Notes: generated by a model not told the origin, from the letters alone. DNA of 7,602 bases from Desulfobacteraceae bacterium (GCA_030612945.1 JAUWMY010000109.1:1-7602); one strand, 5' to 3'. Numbered from the stretch's first letter, positions 1 through 6,090 are shown. Numbers and translations are program-made.

Positions 1-252
1 ATTCTGATTACCTGTCTTCTCAACCAGAGTATTATAAAATTGTTCGATCTGGGATTGAGTAAACCAATAAGCAGGGTCCTCAACCTCATATTTGGCCATT
101 TCTGCACACTTTAGAATAGAATCAAAATCTACCTCAGGATGGAACTTGTTAGCATATTCTGAGTAGTTTTTTATTAACCTACTATTGTACAGGGTCCTAT
201 CGTCTCTATTAGTAGGACCATTCAAAGAAGACATAAATAATTCCGCACCCAT
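1..252 (-). CDS. N-terminal part of a probable signalling/sensor protein (runs off the left edge)
   Basis: An open frame of 84 codons reads leftward from ATG at 252 to base 1 without a stop, so the protein continues outside the window. The residues look like a real, soluble, helical domain: NSRLIKNYSEYANKFHPEVD, then a segment containing YEVEDPAYWFTQSQIEQFY and LVEKTGNQN. From memory, this 'Y.VED..HWFTQ.Q...F...LV..TGN' pattern occurs at the N terminus of many Desulfobacterota sensor proteins (PAS/GAF/histidine kinase type). That assignment is recollection, not a search result. A second in-frame ATG at 234 (MSSLNGPTN) may be the true start, because a leftward TATAAT at 269-264 would put the transcript start almost on the first ATG. 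Neither start has a strong Shine-Dalgarno. The 25-bp inverted repeat begins only 40 bp upstream of the ATG at 252. Confidence 0.72.
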   Translation of the reverse strand, partial: MGAELFMSSLNGPTNRDDRTLYNSRLIKNYSEYANKFHPEVDFDSILKCAEMAKYEVEDPAYWFTQSQIEQFYNTLVEKTGNQN

Positions 253-387
253 GAATACTTCTAATTATAATACGTTGCACATAAATATTTGTGGGTCCTC
301 TGGAGAATCTGTGGGTCCAAATTCCCAATTTTTCATTTAACCATGTAATATCGCACAATAAAACATCAAAATATTGCTGTTTTTTTT

Positions 388-406
388 AACAACAAGATTT
401 GTTGTT
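388..406. promoter_or_regulatory. Perfect short palindrome, operator-like
   Basis: AACAACAA at 388-395, GAT, then TTGTTGTT at 399-406 form a perfect 8-3-8 dyad inside the inverted-repeat-bounded segment, about 66 bp upstream of the -35 box of the internal promoter. It could be a repressor or activator site. On the plus strand a short T-run follows, so a weak AT-only terminator is an alternative. Confidence 0.4.
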
Positions 407-471
407 TTTGTAAAACTTAAATCCCTTCAATTTTCGGCATAATTCTAAATTTTACATTGGAATACTGTTAT

Positions 472-500
472 TTGACAGCCAAAAAAACGAGCTGTATCAT
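472..500 (+). promoter_or_regulatory. Near-consensus sigma-70 promoter inside the inverted-repeat segment
   Basis: TTGACA at 472-477 is a perfect -35 box. A spacer of exactly 17 bases (478-494) leads to TATCAT at 495-500, five of six matches to the -10 consensus. Transcription would start near 507 and run rightward, away from the signalling gene at 252-1 and toward no recognisable gene. If the bounded segment were flipped about its centre, the promoter would face left with a start near 474, pointing into that gene. Confidence 0.6.
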
Positions 501-696
501 TAAGAAAATGCGTGTTTAATTTATCAGTAGAAAATTCCCCTTATATTGTGGGGCTTTACAACACGGAGGAAAAAGACATTCTTTTGATCCTAATGATATT
601 AATGTCTGGAATTAGCCGGTTAAAATGCTTCATCAGTGATTTTTTTCAAAAGTCACGCGATTTTACCCACAGATTCTCCAGAGGACCCATAAATTT

Positions 697-900
697 AAAT
701 GACAAAGGTCAAAGCCCAAATTTCAAATGAATGTCAAATGACAAATGCTAAAAAATATATGCCCACCCATTAATTCAAACGCAGCCTACACCAATGGAGA
801 TGTACAATGGGAAAAAGATAAATAACTGATCGTTTTGGAAAACATTTTGACATTGGGGTTTTGGCTTTGATTTGACATTTGGATTTTGTCGTTTGAACTT
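697..900. repeat. Imperfect inverted repeat of TGTCAAA-type sequence
   Basis: The left arm (about 697-746) is rich in AAATGACAAA, TCAAAGCC and AATGTCAAATG. The right arm (about 843-897) carries the complements TTTTGACATT, GGCTTTGA and TTTGACATTT. The best paired blocks are TCAAAGCC (709-716) with GGCTTTGA (863-870) and AATGTCAAA (730-738) with the TTTGACATT core of 845-854. About 100 bp of non-coding sequence lies between the arms. This looks like a degenerate intergenic repeat or the remains of a small mobile element. It begins a few bases after the 25-bp inverted repeat ends. Confidence 0.5.
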
Positions 901-942
901 TATTCCATAGGGCATCACAAATCACTATCTAACACGCATAAC

Positions 943-1060
943 AGCGCTGGGACCACCGCGCTACTGCGGGATGGTTTAAGGGATTAATTAACTGGATTGA
1001 AATCATGTCCATCTATGCCTGTCGAAGCGGAGCATAGATCCCGCTGTCGGGGCCCAGCGG
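943..1060 (-). terminator. Cluster of hairpins downstream of the flavoprotein gene, possible operon end
   Basis: Leftward transcription passing the stop codon at 1070 meets three stem-loops. The first pairs CCGCTG with CAGCGG (1041-1060, 8-nt loop). The second is a perfect 8-bp stem, ATCTATGC at 1011-1018 with GCATAGAT at 1032-1039. The third is a GC-rich stem of AGCGC and GCGCT at 943-962. None is followed by a T-tract on the minus strand, so this is not a textbook intrinsic terminator. It may stabilise the 3' end or be part of a dispersed palindrome. Confidence 0.35.
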
Positions 1061-1069
1061 AACGCGGGG

Positions 1070-2377
1070 TTATCCTGTCAATTTTTTTATCCACTGTGCC
1101 GCAGATCTTCCAGCAATCCAACCAGTTGAAAATGCAGCCTGCAGGTTATAGCCGCCAGTGTCAGCGTCTACGTCCAGCACCTCCCCCGCAAAATAGAGGT
1201 GCTCCACAATACGTGAGGCCATGGTTCGCGGTTCAACTTCTCGCGTATTCACCCCACCGGCTGTGACGACCGCCTCTTTGAAAGGGCGGTAGGCGTTAAC
1301 TTGCAGACGAAAATCTTTTAACCACATCCGCAGTCGCTTACGTTCCCGTGTCGTGATCTGGTGCCCAACCTTGCCAGGGGAGATATCTACCAGGTCCATG
1401 CAAACCGGGATCAGCTTCCGGGGTAGTAATTCTTTGAGAAATGTTCGAAAATGCTGCTTCCCATGTGCATCCAGTTCCCGCAAAAGCCGCGCATCCAGTT
1501 TTCCATGGTCGAGGGCCGGCTTAAGATCAATGGAAAGTTCTACTTTCTGCCCCAGGCGCAATGCATCCACAACCTGCCTGCTCAGGGAGAGAATTACAGG
1601 TCCGGAAACACCAAAGTGTGTAAAAACGATTTCCCCGAACCCTTGTCCCCGGTTTTTTCCATCAACCCTTATCTGAATCTTCACATTGCGCAGGCTCAGC
1701 CCTTGCAGCCTTTGGGCAATGTCGCCGCGCGTTTCCAGAGGAACCAATGCTGGCCTGATCCGGACTATGCTGTGTCCGGCCAATTCGGCCAGTTGATAAC
1801 CATCTCCGGTTGACCCTGTTTCAGGGTAAGACGCACCGCCAGTAGCAATAATCACAGCATCAGCATGATAAATCTGCCCGCAGGAAGGCCTGATTGTCGA
1901 GGTTTTCCTCATATGGGAAACTTCTTTATACATCTTCACCCCTGTCACCTTTTTCCCTTCGACATTCAACCGTTCCACTGCCGATCGGTCCCTTACTTTC
2001 ACACCACATTCGCCAATCCATTGTACCAGCGCATCCACCACATCCTGTGCCCGACCACTGGCCGGGAAAACCCGGCCACCTCTCTCGGTCACTGTAGGAA
2101 CCCCAAGCTCTTCAAAAAAGGCCAATAGCTCTGAGGCTAAAAATTGAGAAAAGGCCTGACGCAGGAACCGCCCATTGGGTCTGAAGTGCTCGATGAACTG
2201 GGACAAGGGCGCTATATTTGTCAGGTTGCAACGCCCCTTGCCCGTGATACACAGCTTGCGCCCAGGGCGATCCATCTTTTCAAGAAGCAGGGTTTCGGCT
2301 CCAAGTTTGGCGGCCTGTCCAGCCGCAATCAGGCCAGCAGGACCACCTCCGATCACTATTACCCGAAATTTACTCAT
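1070..2377 (-). CDS. HI0933/BaiN-family FAD-dependent oxidoreductase
   Basis: This 435-residue cytosolic flavoprotein has all the hallmarks of the HI0933/YhiN/BaiN family. An N-terminal Rossmann motif GGGPAG (10-15) is followed by an acidic beta-strand end LLEKMDRPGRK. GKGRCNLTN lies at 46-54, ATGGASYPETGSTGDG at 178-193, GEIVFTHFGVSGP at 248-260, and GGVNTREVEPRTMAS at 374-388. The C-terminal FAD motif FAGEVLDVDADTGGYNLQAA starts at 396. Characterised relatives include BaiN of bile-acid dehydroxylating clostridia, but most members have no proven substrate, so no specific reaction is assigned. The protein is slightly long for the family; the extra residues appear to be around 147-168. The ATG at 2377 has GAGG four bases upstream. 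The start overlaps the stop of the upstream membrane-protein gene (ATGAGTAA), which suggests translational coupling. It is the last gene of the operon. Confidence 0.93.
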   Translation of the reverse strand: MSKFRVIVIGGGPAGLIAAGQAAKLGAETLLLEKMDRPGRKLCITGKGRCNLTNIAPLSQFIEHFRPNGRFLRQAFSQFLASELLAFFEELGVPTVTERGGRVFPASGRAQDVVDALVQWIGECGVKVRDRSAVERLNVEGKKVTGVKMYKEVSHMRKTSTIRPSCGQIYHADAVIIATGGASYPETGSTGDGYQLAELAGHSIVRIRPALVPLETRGDIAQRLQGLSLRNVKIQIRVDGKNRGQGFGEIVFTHFGVSGPVILSLSRQVVDALRLGQKVELSIDLKPALDHGKLDARLLRELDAHGKQHFRTFLKELLPRKLIPVCMDLVDISPGKVGHQITTRERKRLRMWLKDFRLQVNAYRPFKEAVVTAGGVNTREVEPRTMASRIVEHLYFAGEVLDVDADTGGYNLQAAFSTGWIAGRSAAQWIKKLTG

Positions 2378-3380
2378 ATGCCCTCATTGAACATTTTTCT
2401 TTGTATATGAATCCATTTGTATAAGTTAATGTGGACAAGGCAATTGCGGCTAAAAAACAGACCATGAGGACAGTCGCAACCCCGGGTTGTATAGGAGGGC
2501 CCGCTCTTCTCGTTTTCCTCTTTGGCAAAGCCGTTGACCCGCCAAGCAGGCAAAGAATCACAAATACCGGGATCATGGGAAACCTGGTGGGGACCTCGTC
2601 AGGTTCAACATGGATGTGGGTACTGTCCACCCGAGCCTGAATCTCTTCTTGCGTCAGTTCGGGATAGGTCTTTTGGAGTCGTTGGGCCAGTTCATCTTTT
2701 TTTCTCTCGATTACACGAGCCTCTTCCCGATAGTATGCTGCAATCGAAGAATCTGTCGAGGCAAGGCTCTGGTTAGTCCAGGCGAAAAGACCCGCATACA
2801 CAAGGGACGACACACCCAGGGTGGCTAATAAAATCTTGACACGCCCCATGAAGTTTTTTGTTGGAAACATTTTTTCCTGCATTAAAATGTATAGCCTTGA
2901 GGCGAAATATGCGACAAGAGGCGTTACAATCAGAAACGGAATCCACAATAGTCCGAACCAGTAAGGTGTTACCTGCACCCAGTTAACCGGGTCTCCAAAG
3001 TCATAATAGATACCAAGCACCAAATATGCTAATGCCCCCAAAAGACTCGTCATTGCAAAAACAGCCCACAATAATCCCCATGTGACGTTCATTGCCCTTA
3101 TTTTCTTGCTGAAAACCATAGGGAGTGCCCCTGTCAAAAGATTGACAAAGATACCGGCAAGGCAGTAGAGAAAAAGAGTAGAATCGGGGCAATTTCCCAG
3201 GTCAGCCCAGACCATCCCTCCTCCAAATAAGCTGACTTTGATCCCGTGAACCTCACCGCCCACGATCAAAGCCACAAATGCATGTCCGAATACCTCATGA
3301 AGGAATGTCGCAAAACGGGTTGCCAGAATAAGAAGGGCAATCAACAGAAAATCAATGAGAATTATCTTTTTCCAGGGCAT
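2370..3380 (-). CDS. Polytopic membrane protein with HEVFGH motif, putative M50-like metalloprotease
   Basis: A 336-residue membrane protein of unknown substrate. Hydrophobic segments lie near residues 6-26, 66-90, 98-124, 140-165, 182-201, 267-285 and 300-322. A charged loop (about 202-265, rich in E, K, Q and R) separates the fifth and sixth. At the end of the first segment is HEVFGH (28-33) followed by AFVALIVGGEVHGI. This resembles M50/M50B-like membrane proteases (HExGH..A...GG), and AGIFVNLLTG at 75-84 resembles their second motif. The metal motif has one extra residue, HExxGH rather than HExxH, a spacing known from the unrelated M49 dipeptidyl peptidase III. ATG 3380 was chosen because it directly precedes the first membrane segment and lies 37 bp past the dehydrogenase stop. 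A TTG at 3443 would give 357 residues overlapping that gene. The stop overlaps the flavoprotein start by 8 nt. The ligand motif is visible; protease activity is inferred. Confidence 0.85.
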   Translation of the reverse strand: MPWKKIILIDFLLIALLILATRFATFLHEVFGHAFVALIVGGEVHGIKVSLFGGGMVWADLGNCPDSTLFLYCLAGIFVNLLTGALPMVFSKKIRAMNVTWGLLWAVFAMTSLLGALAYLVLGIYYDFGDPVNWVQVTPYWFGLLWIPFLIVTPLVAYFASRLYILMQEKMFPTKNFMGRVKILLATLGVSSLVYAGLFAWTNQSLASTDSSIAAYYREEARVIERKKDELAQRLQKTYPELTQEEIQARVDSTHIHVEPDEVPTRFPMIPVFVILCLLGGSTALPKRKTRRAGPPIQPGVATVLMVCFLAAIALSTLTYTNGFIYKEKCSMRAYE

Positions 3381-3417
3381 ATGGTTTAAGTATGAAGGCT
3401 TCAATCTCTCAAGTGGA

Positions 3418-4695
3418 TTACCAATAAACCATGGCGTCCTCAAATATCCGGGTCAATTCCTCCGGCCCTACAGGACGGGGAGACAATTTGATCACACGGT
3501 GCTGGGGAAGGGTTCCCTCCACAAGTTGAGGAATATCCTCCCGGCTGTAACCGATGGCGCTCAGCCCGTTTGGGATGTTGAGACGTTTCATAATTTCTAT
3601 AACCTTATCGGCCAATATCTTGCCCGCATCTTCGAGTTTGGCTCCGGATATATCTGCCCCCAGGACTGCAGCCGCTTTAAGGTGTCTTTCGGGGTTGGCA
3701 GAACCCGTAAATCGGAATGCGGCAGGGGCATTAAGGACAACAGCCATACCATGTGGAACAAGGGGATGATCATCCGGGTAGCCTTCGGCCCGGTATTCCC
3801 GTACCATCCCTGAAACCGGGTACGACATGCCGTGGGGAAGGGTGACCCCTGCGTTTCCGAAACCAACCCCCGCAAAAGATGCGGCGAGCAACATCATGCC
3901 ACGGGCCTCATCGTCGCCCGGATCTTCAACGGCACGGACAAGATAGGCAGCGCCCATGCGCATCGCTTCAAGAGACCATATGTCGCTCACGGGATTGGAT
4001 CCCTGGTATGCCGGGCGGAGGATCGGCCGCTCAGGCCTGGGACGCCTGTTGAATGGCAAAGCAGTGTATGATTCGATGGCATGAGTGAACACATCCAACC
4101 CGGTGCATGCGGCTGCCATAGTAGGTAGAGTTCTTGTGTTATCAGGATCAACGATTCCCAACGTCGGTTTGAGCCGCCTGTGCGCAATGCCTGTTTTTGC
4201 ATGCATCTTTTCGAGATCAAAAATCGCCACACCCGTGGTTTCGCTGCCTGTTCCTGCAGTTGTGGGAATGGCAAAGAGGGGCTTGAGTTCTCCGGGGATG
4301 GGAACGCCCTTTCCGATGGGGGGATTAACGTAATCCAGAAAATCGGCAGGATATGTGACATAAAGGTTAGCCACCTTGGCCGTATCAATGGTTGAGCCGC
4401 CCCCTACCGCTACAAATCCGTCAAATGAATCAGATTTTGCAAACTCGATAGCTTCCTTGAGAGATGAATCCGTTGGCTCTATCCGGACACGATCGAATAG
4501 TGAATAGGAAACATTTTCCCGAGAGAGCGCCTCTAAGACCGTCTCTACCGGAGGCATCCCGGTCAAGTTGGGATCTGTCACCACCATCACCCGTTTCAAC
4601 CCGAGTTCAGACAGATCCATGCCCACCTCACGGGTCGTACCCGGTCCAAACCGGATGTTAGATGCTGCCATTTCAAATGCATAATCGTATTCCAT
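3418..4695 (-). CDS. Iron-containing alcohol dehydrogenase, hydroxyacid-oxoacid transhydrogenase (HOT/ADHFE1) type
   Basis: This 425-residue enzyme is strikingly similar to animal ADHFE1, which transfers hydride from 4-hydroxybutyrate to 2-oxoglutarate using tightly bound NAD (EC 1.1.99.24). Subfamily signatures include YAFEMAASNIRFGPG at the N terminus, EPTDSS (73-78), DFLDYVNPPIGKG (118-130), RPAYQGSNPVSDIW (227-240) and HPLVPHG (310-316). The nucleotide site shows GGGSTIDTAK (98-107) and PTTAGTGSE (144-152). The group III ADH metal ligands are all present: D201, H205, H288 (LPHGMSYP) and H315 (VPHGMAV). The start at 4695 is set by an ideal AAGGAGGA five to six bases upstream; the frame is open further 5' but without family similarity. 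It is first in the leftward operon. The bacterial substrate is uncertain: 4-hydroxybutyrate or a related short hydroxy acid or aldehyde. The subfamily assignment is confident. Confidence 0.93.
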   Translation of the reverse strand: MEYDYAFEMAASNIRFGPGTTREVGMDLSELGLKRVMVVTDPNLTGMPPVETVLEALSRENVSYSLFDRVRIEPTDSSLKEAIEFAKSDSFDGFVAVGGGSTIDTAKVANLYVTYPADFLDYVNPPIGKGVPIPGELKPLFAIPTTAGTGSETTGVAIFDLEKMHAKTGIAHRRLKPTLGIVDPDNTRTLPTMAAACTGLDVFTHAIESYTALPFNRRPRPERPILRPAYQGSNPVSDIWSLEAMRMGAAYLVRAVEDPGDDEARGMMLLAASFAGVGFGNAGVTLPHGMSYPVSGMVREYRAEGYPDDHPLVPHGMAVVLNAPAAFRFTGSANPERHLKAAAVLGADISGAKLEDAGKILADKVIEIMKRLNIPNGLSAIGYSREDIPQLVEGTLPQHRVIKLSPRPVGPEELTRIFEDAMVYW

Positions 4696-4743
4696 GTTTT
4701 CCTCCTTTTTGGGAATTTGTGGAAAGGCAAAAATCCATAACCA

Positions 4744-4772
4744 TTGATCAAACAACTCAAATAGAATATACC
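4744..4772 (+). promoter_or_regulatory. Candidate sigma-70 promoter for the EamA transporter
   Basis: TTGATC at 4744-4749, a 17-base spacer, and TATACC at 4767-4772 give a moderate -35/-10 pair about 43 bp upstream of the transporter ATG. The -35 box sits in the palindrome TTGATCAA (4744-4751). The -10 overlaps the opposing promoter of the dehydrogenase operon. Confidence 0.35.
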
Positions 4773-4773
4773 A
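4765..4773 (-). promoter_or_regulatory. Candidate extended -10 promoter for the dehydrogenase operon
   Basis: Read leftward, the bases give TGGTATATT, an extended -10 element (TG, one base, then TATATT, five of six to consensus). No good -35 box lies at the usual distance. The transcript would start near 4758, leaving a leader of about 60 nt that ends in the strong AAGGAGGA ribosome site of the dehydrogenase. Confidence 0.33.
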
Positions 4774-4814
4774 ATTCAGAATAACTTTTTTCCAGCGGTA
4801 TTTTTTGGTGGTAT

Positions 4815-5708
4815 ATGAAAACACAAAGCTTGAAATCTGACACGCTACTTCTTCTCACTGCAATCATCTGGGGGTTTGGCTTCGTGGCCCAGCGGGTCGG
4901 GATGGATTACGTAGGGCCATTCACCTTTAACGGGTTTCGATTTGCCCTGGGCAGCCTGACACTTGTTCCGCTTCTTCTAATAAGTAACAGGCAATGGGCT
5001 ATTACTAAAAGTCTTCTGCCGCCCATAAACACCAGAATGATAATATTCGGCGGAGGGCTGGCGGGATTTGCCCTTTTTATGGGTGCAACGCTACAACAGG
5101 TTGGCCTTGTTTACACAACAGCGGGCAAGGCTGGCTTCATCACGGGACTGTATGTGGTCATAGTGCCCATTCTGGGGCTTTTCTGGAAACAGCGGCCAGG
5201 CATGGGAACCTGGCTTGGGGCAATACTTGCAGCAGCGGGACTTTATTTATTAACCATCACAGCGGAGTTTACTATCGCGTTTGGCGATTTTCTGGAACTT
5301 GCCGGGGCCTTTTTCTGGGCAGGTCACGTCCTGATCATAGGATGGCTTTCGCCTCGAATAGACCCTATCAAACTGGCGTTCTTCCAGTACGCGGCCTGTT
5401 CATTCTTGAGTCTTATAACGGCAGTCATAACTGAAGTAATAACGCTTCACGGGCTTTTTCTGGCAACCATACCGATAGCATATGGAGGGTTAATTTCTGT
5501 GGGTATTGCATACACACTCCAAGTAGTAGCCCAAAGGTATGCCCACCCTGCCCATGCTGCAATTATCTTAAGCCTGGAGGCGGTCTTTGCGGTTTTAGGC
5601 GGCTGGCTCATTCTGGGTGAAACTCTGTCAGAACGCGGATTACTCGGCTGCTCGCTTATGCTCGCAGGTATGCTATTGTCCCAGCTTCGAACCTATGTCT
5701 TTAGGTAG
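4815..5708 (+). CDS. EamA/DMT-superfamily transporter (RhaT-like permease)
   Basis: A 297-residue inner-membrane protein made of two EamA repeats (about 10-147 and 158-292), giving the usual ten membrane helices and the family's normal length. The first repeat opens with LLLLTAIIWGFGFVAQRVGM and ends with a glycine- and alanine-rich helix at LGAILAAAGLYLLT. The second ends with the diagnostic LEAVFAVLGGWLILGETLS (254-272) followed by LMLAGMLLSQL. Family members usually export or exchange small metabolites such as amino acids, sugars or nucleosides; nothing here fixes the substrate. The ATG at 4815 has only a weak upstream GGTGG as a ribosome site, but it fits the usual N terminus, with charged residues before helix one. 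The gene is monocistronic and divergent from the dehydrogenase operon. Confidence 0.93.
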   Translation: MKTQSLKSDTLLLLTAIIWGFGFVAQRVGMDYVGPFTFNGFRFALGSLTLVPLLLISNRQWAITKSLLPPINTRMIIFGGGLAGFALFMGATLQQVGLVYTTAGKAGFITGLYVVIVPILGLFWKQRPGMGTWLGAILAAAGLYLLTITAEFTIAFGDFLELAGAFFWAGHVLIIGWLSPRIDPIKLAFFQYAACSFLSLITAVITEVITLHGLFLATIPIAYGGLISVGIAYTLQVVAQRYAHPAHAAIILSLEAVFAVLGGWLILGETLSERGLLGCSLMLAGMLLSQLRTYVFR

Positions 5709-5710
5709 CC

Positions 5711-6006
5711 GTTCACGGGTTCAACGGTTCAGAGGTTCAAGGTTACGTTCTTATCCCCAGGCTCCATTTTGAAGGTGTGTTTATGTGAGAAGCGTCCGGC
5801 TTCGTCATTCCCAATCTGAAAGTTGGCGGCGCATTGGCAATAATGCGGCAAAACCAGTATTTTTTACGAGGACTTCGGGGCTTCAATTTTGTCCTTGTCC
5901 CTAACCCTCGTATCTGACTCCGCAACGCTGGAGTCTCTTTTTCGATCAAACTGGCCACTTCGGCGGTCAGAGGCGGCGCTGAACGTTGAACCCTGAACCT
6001 GTGAAC
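5711..6006. repeat. Element bounded by inverted GTTCA octamer arrays
   Basis: The left end has four GTTCA cores at 5711, 5719, 5727 and 5735, an exact 8-bp period (GTTCACGG, GTTCAACG, GTTCAGAG, GTTCAAGG). The right end has four complementary TGAAC cores at 5980, 5987, 5994 and 6002. One pair of blocks matches across 15 of 16 bases: GGGTTCAACGGTTCAG at 5717-5732 against the complement of 5979-5993, with one base missing. The roughly 240 bp between contain several 5-7-bp stem-loops. The arrangement suggests a dispersed, structured intergenic repeat of MITE or REP-like type. Confidence 0.6.
5916..5942 (+). terminator. Weak rightward terminator-like hairpin
   Basis: GACTCC (5916-5921) pairs with GGAGTC (5930-5935) across an 8-nt loop and is followed on the plus strand by TCTTTTT. 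It lies about 210 bp beyond the transporter stop and could end that transcript. The stem is short, so this is tentative. Confidence 0.35.
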
Positions 6007-6060
6007 GCTTACATCTTTAGAAAGAGATAACTCGATCCATTAAAAGATGGAGGCGTTTAC
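6001..6060. repeat. 60-nt imperfect palindrome just downstream of the carbamoyltransferase gene
   Basis: GTGAACGC (6001-6008) pairs with GCGTTTAC (6053-6060) with one G-T wobble. CATCTTT (6012-6018) pairs with AAAGATG (6043-6049). The three bases between contribute one further pair, one wobble and one mismatch. The result is about 17 pairs over 18 positions with a 24-nt loop, starting 30 bp past the carbamoyltransferase stop. It may protect or end the leftward transcript, though no T-tract follows. Its outer left base pairs coincide with the last TGAAC unit of the GTTCA element. Confidence 0.5.
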
Positions 6061-6090
6061 AGAGGGTAATCCCCCAGCCATATTCCCGGA

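Larger units (their letters stand above)
292..689. repeat. 398-bp segment bounded by perfect 25-bp inverted repeats (candidate invertible promoter element or MITE)
   Basis: Bases 292-316 begin TGGGTCCTCTGGAGA and end TGTGGGT; they are exactly the reverse complement of 665-689. The arms are 348 bp apart and enclose AT-rich DNA without a credible gene. Outside the arms, similarity fades to AT-rich sequence (ATAAAT occurs on both sides, at 281 and 689), with no clean target-site duplication abutting the arms. The left arm also carries a direct repeat, GTGGGTCC at 291 and 311, 20 bp apart. The segment contains a near-consensus rightward promoter. No transposase or recombinase is in the window. 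Both an invertible switch and a non-autonomous mobile element fit. Confidence 0.85.
253..1069. other. AT-rich non-coding region with palindromic elements
   Basis: No convincing gene lies between the leftward signalling gene and the end of the flavoprotein gene. The region holds, in order, the 25-bp inverted-repeat element, a second imperfect inverted repeat, and GC-rich hairpins just past the flavoprotein stop codon. The only sizeable open frame (GTG at 512 to 730) has low-complexity content and contains the right inverted-repeat arm, so it is not called as a gene. Confidence 0.7.
5709..6090. other. Non-coding convergent intergenic region
   Basis: This gap lies between the rightward transporter and the leftward carbamoyltransferase. 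It is filled by the GTTCA repeat element and several hairpins. Besides those listed separately, these include GAAGC/GCTTC (5789-5803), CGCATT/AATGCG (5830-5847) and TACGAGG/CCTCGTA (5865-5912). A leftward open frame across 5743-5958 is judged a by-product of the repeat, not a gene. Confidence 0.65.

Noticed and set aside
72..318. Repeated GGGTCC hexamers (72-80, 190-198, 291-298, 311-318)
   Set aside because: Two are inside the coding frame and two belong to the inverted-repeat arm; the number is only mildly above chance.
512..730. Rightward open frame of 72 codons starting with GTG
   Set aside because: No recognisable domain, low-complexity I/L/M stretch, and its C-terminal part is the right inverted-repeat arm and following repeat. 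It does sit just after a good promoter, so a transcript may exist.
1353..2410. Several rightward open frames opposite the flavoprotein gene
   Set aside because: They are antisense shadows of a gene with unmistakable family motifs.
3381..3443. TTG start adding 21 residues to the membrane protein
   Set aside because: It overlaps the dehydrogenase end, uses a rare start codon with GGAGG too far away (15 nt), and the ATG at 3380 fits the first membrane helix. It is not fully excluded.
4696..4824. 43-residue N-terminal extension of the dehydrogenase
   Set aside because: The extension crosses the promoter region and the divergent gene start and has no family similarity, and an ideal ribosome site precedes the ATG at 4695.
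5711..5742. Possible CRISPR-like repeat array
   Set aside because: Units are 8 bp with no spacers, so this is a short tandem array, not CRISPR.
5743..5958. Leftward open frame of 71 codons
   Set aside because: It lies entirely within the GTTCA-bounded hairpin-rich element, has no ribosome site and reads like translated repeat.
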